Below are positions 20,590-21,072 of a stretch of DNA of 21,072 nt, piece after piece; positions within the stretch are counted from its first letter, which is position 1, and every line of letters starts with the position of its first letter. Position numbers and translations under genes: made by a program. Location: assembly GCA_031401815.1 (NCBI GenBank), contig JANNRW010000232.1:1-21072 (forward strand). Reading direction: 5' to 3'. The stretch comes from JANNRW01 sp031401815. Lineage in GTDB: Bacteria > Desulfobacterota > Desulfuromonadia > Geobacterales > DSM-12255. The notes beneath the pieces were generated by a model. That model was not told the DNA's origin. It worked only from the letters and a program-made list of their open reading frames with translations, and ran no database searches.

Positions 20590-21072
20590 ATGCAGAACAG
20601 TATGAAAGACAGGAAAACAGGTGTGCTTATGGGGGGGCTTTCAGCTGAGCGGGAAGTCTCTCTTAAAAGTGGGGCTGCTGTACTCAAGGCACTGCTCGCA
20701 AAAGGCTATAATGCTGTTGGAGTGGATGTAGGGCGCGACCTTGCAGATCGTCTTTCTGAAGAGAAGATCAAAATCGCCTTTGTCTGCCTGCACGGACGCT
20801 ATGGCGAAGATGGTGCAGTACAGGGGCTTCTTGAACTTATGGGCATCCCGTATACCGGCTCCGGGGTTCTTGCCAGTGCACTTGCCATGGACAAGATATT
20901 TGCGAAAAAGATCTTTGCTGCCAGCGGGCTGACCATAACCCCTTATGTTGTGGCTCGTCAGGGTGAACATGTAGCTGCCGATTCTCTCCCGTTTGCTCTG
21001 CCGGTTGTAGTAAAACCTTCTCGGGAAGGTTCATCAGTCGGAGTAAGTATTGTAAGGAGAGCAGAGGATCTC
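20590..21072 (+). CDS. ddl: D-alanine--D-alanine ligase, 5' part
   Basis: The first 161 residues are present and run off the window. The enzyme joins two D-Ala with ATP for the peptidoglycan pentapeptide. Visible motifs are VLMGGLSAEREVSLKSGAAV near residue 12, FVCLHGRYGEDGAVQGLLEL, GIPYTGSGVLASALAMDK and the ATP-grasp entry PVVVKPSREGSSVGVS. ATG 20590 follows GAGGAGA with good spacing; ATG 20602 is an alternative. The order murB-ddl is that of the dcw cluster, so ftsQ would be expected next. Confidence 0.95.
   Translation, partial: MQNSMKDRKTGVLMGGLSAEREVSLKSGAAVLKALLAKGYNAVGVDVGRDLADRLSEEKIKIAFVCLHGRYGEDGAVQGLLELMGIPYTGSGVLASALAMDKIFAKKIFAASGLTITPYVVARQGEHVAADSLPFALPVVVKPSREGSSVGVSIVRRAEDL

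Noticed and set aside
20415..20687. A - strand frame with LYLYLNLNLN repeats.
   Set aside because: It is the translation of the hexamer array on the opposite strand, overlapping murB and ddl.

Overview
The window most resembles a chromosome segment of a Geobacter-like deltaproteobacterium (Desulfuromonadota). This rests on the gene content (PilT-type ATPase, MaeB-type malic enzyme, SucCD, an FKBP of the VIPCW subfamily, murB-ddl), moderate GC and many short dispersed intergenic palindromes. The placement is inference; no rRNA or tRNA gene is visible.

Left part (1-4920), + strand. A repeat-filled gene-free stretch (1-517) leads to an exported FKBP-type prolyl isomerase and an exported polysaccharide deacetylase. 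A second palindromic repeat cluster follows, then a small ParB-like protein. Next comes a pair made of a PilT-like ATPase with a degenerate duplicated N-terminal domain and a cyclic-nucleotide-binding protein whose C-terminus looks like an LSm/Hfq barrel. A perfect 14-bp terminator hairpin closes this block and also serves the convergent operon.

Middle (4919-9985), - strand. A central-carbon operon reads sucC-sucD-maeB followed by a beta-carbonic anhydrase. sucC and sucD overlap as TGATG. The two wider gaps hold hairpin-forming dispersed repeats.

Accessory island (about 10021-19620). In - strand order this holds an XRE/cupin regulator and a 1622-residue Sec-exported Rhs/YD-repeat protein. 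The Rhs tip is variable, about 128 residues long, and has a His...Cys arrangement like permuted papain-fold enzymes. A small exported protein follows, placed like an immunity gene. Then come a 51-residue remnant ORF, a complete 1672-bp DDE insertion sequence with 12-bp inverted repeats and a 4-bp ATCT target duplication, a small lipoprotein, and a broken Rhs-core fragment abutting sucC. The layout is that of a polymorphic-toxin locus with displaced or orphan modules. On the far side are gene remnants (N-terminus of a chemotaxis-receptor-like protein, short C-terminal fragments) and a SAM methyltransferase.

Right edge (19613-21072), + strand. murB and the 5' part of ddl are genes of the dcw cell-wall cluster. 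They are separated by a GAGGTT/GAGATA hexamer array that carries Shine-Dalgarno-like cores. murC, the usual upstream neighbour, is absent, so the cluster appears broken here.
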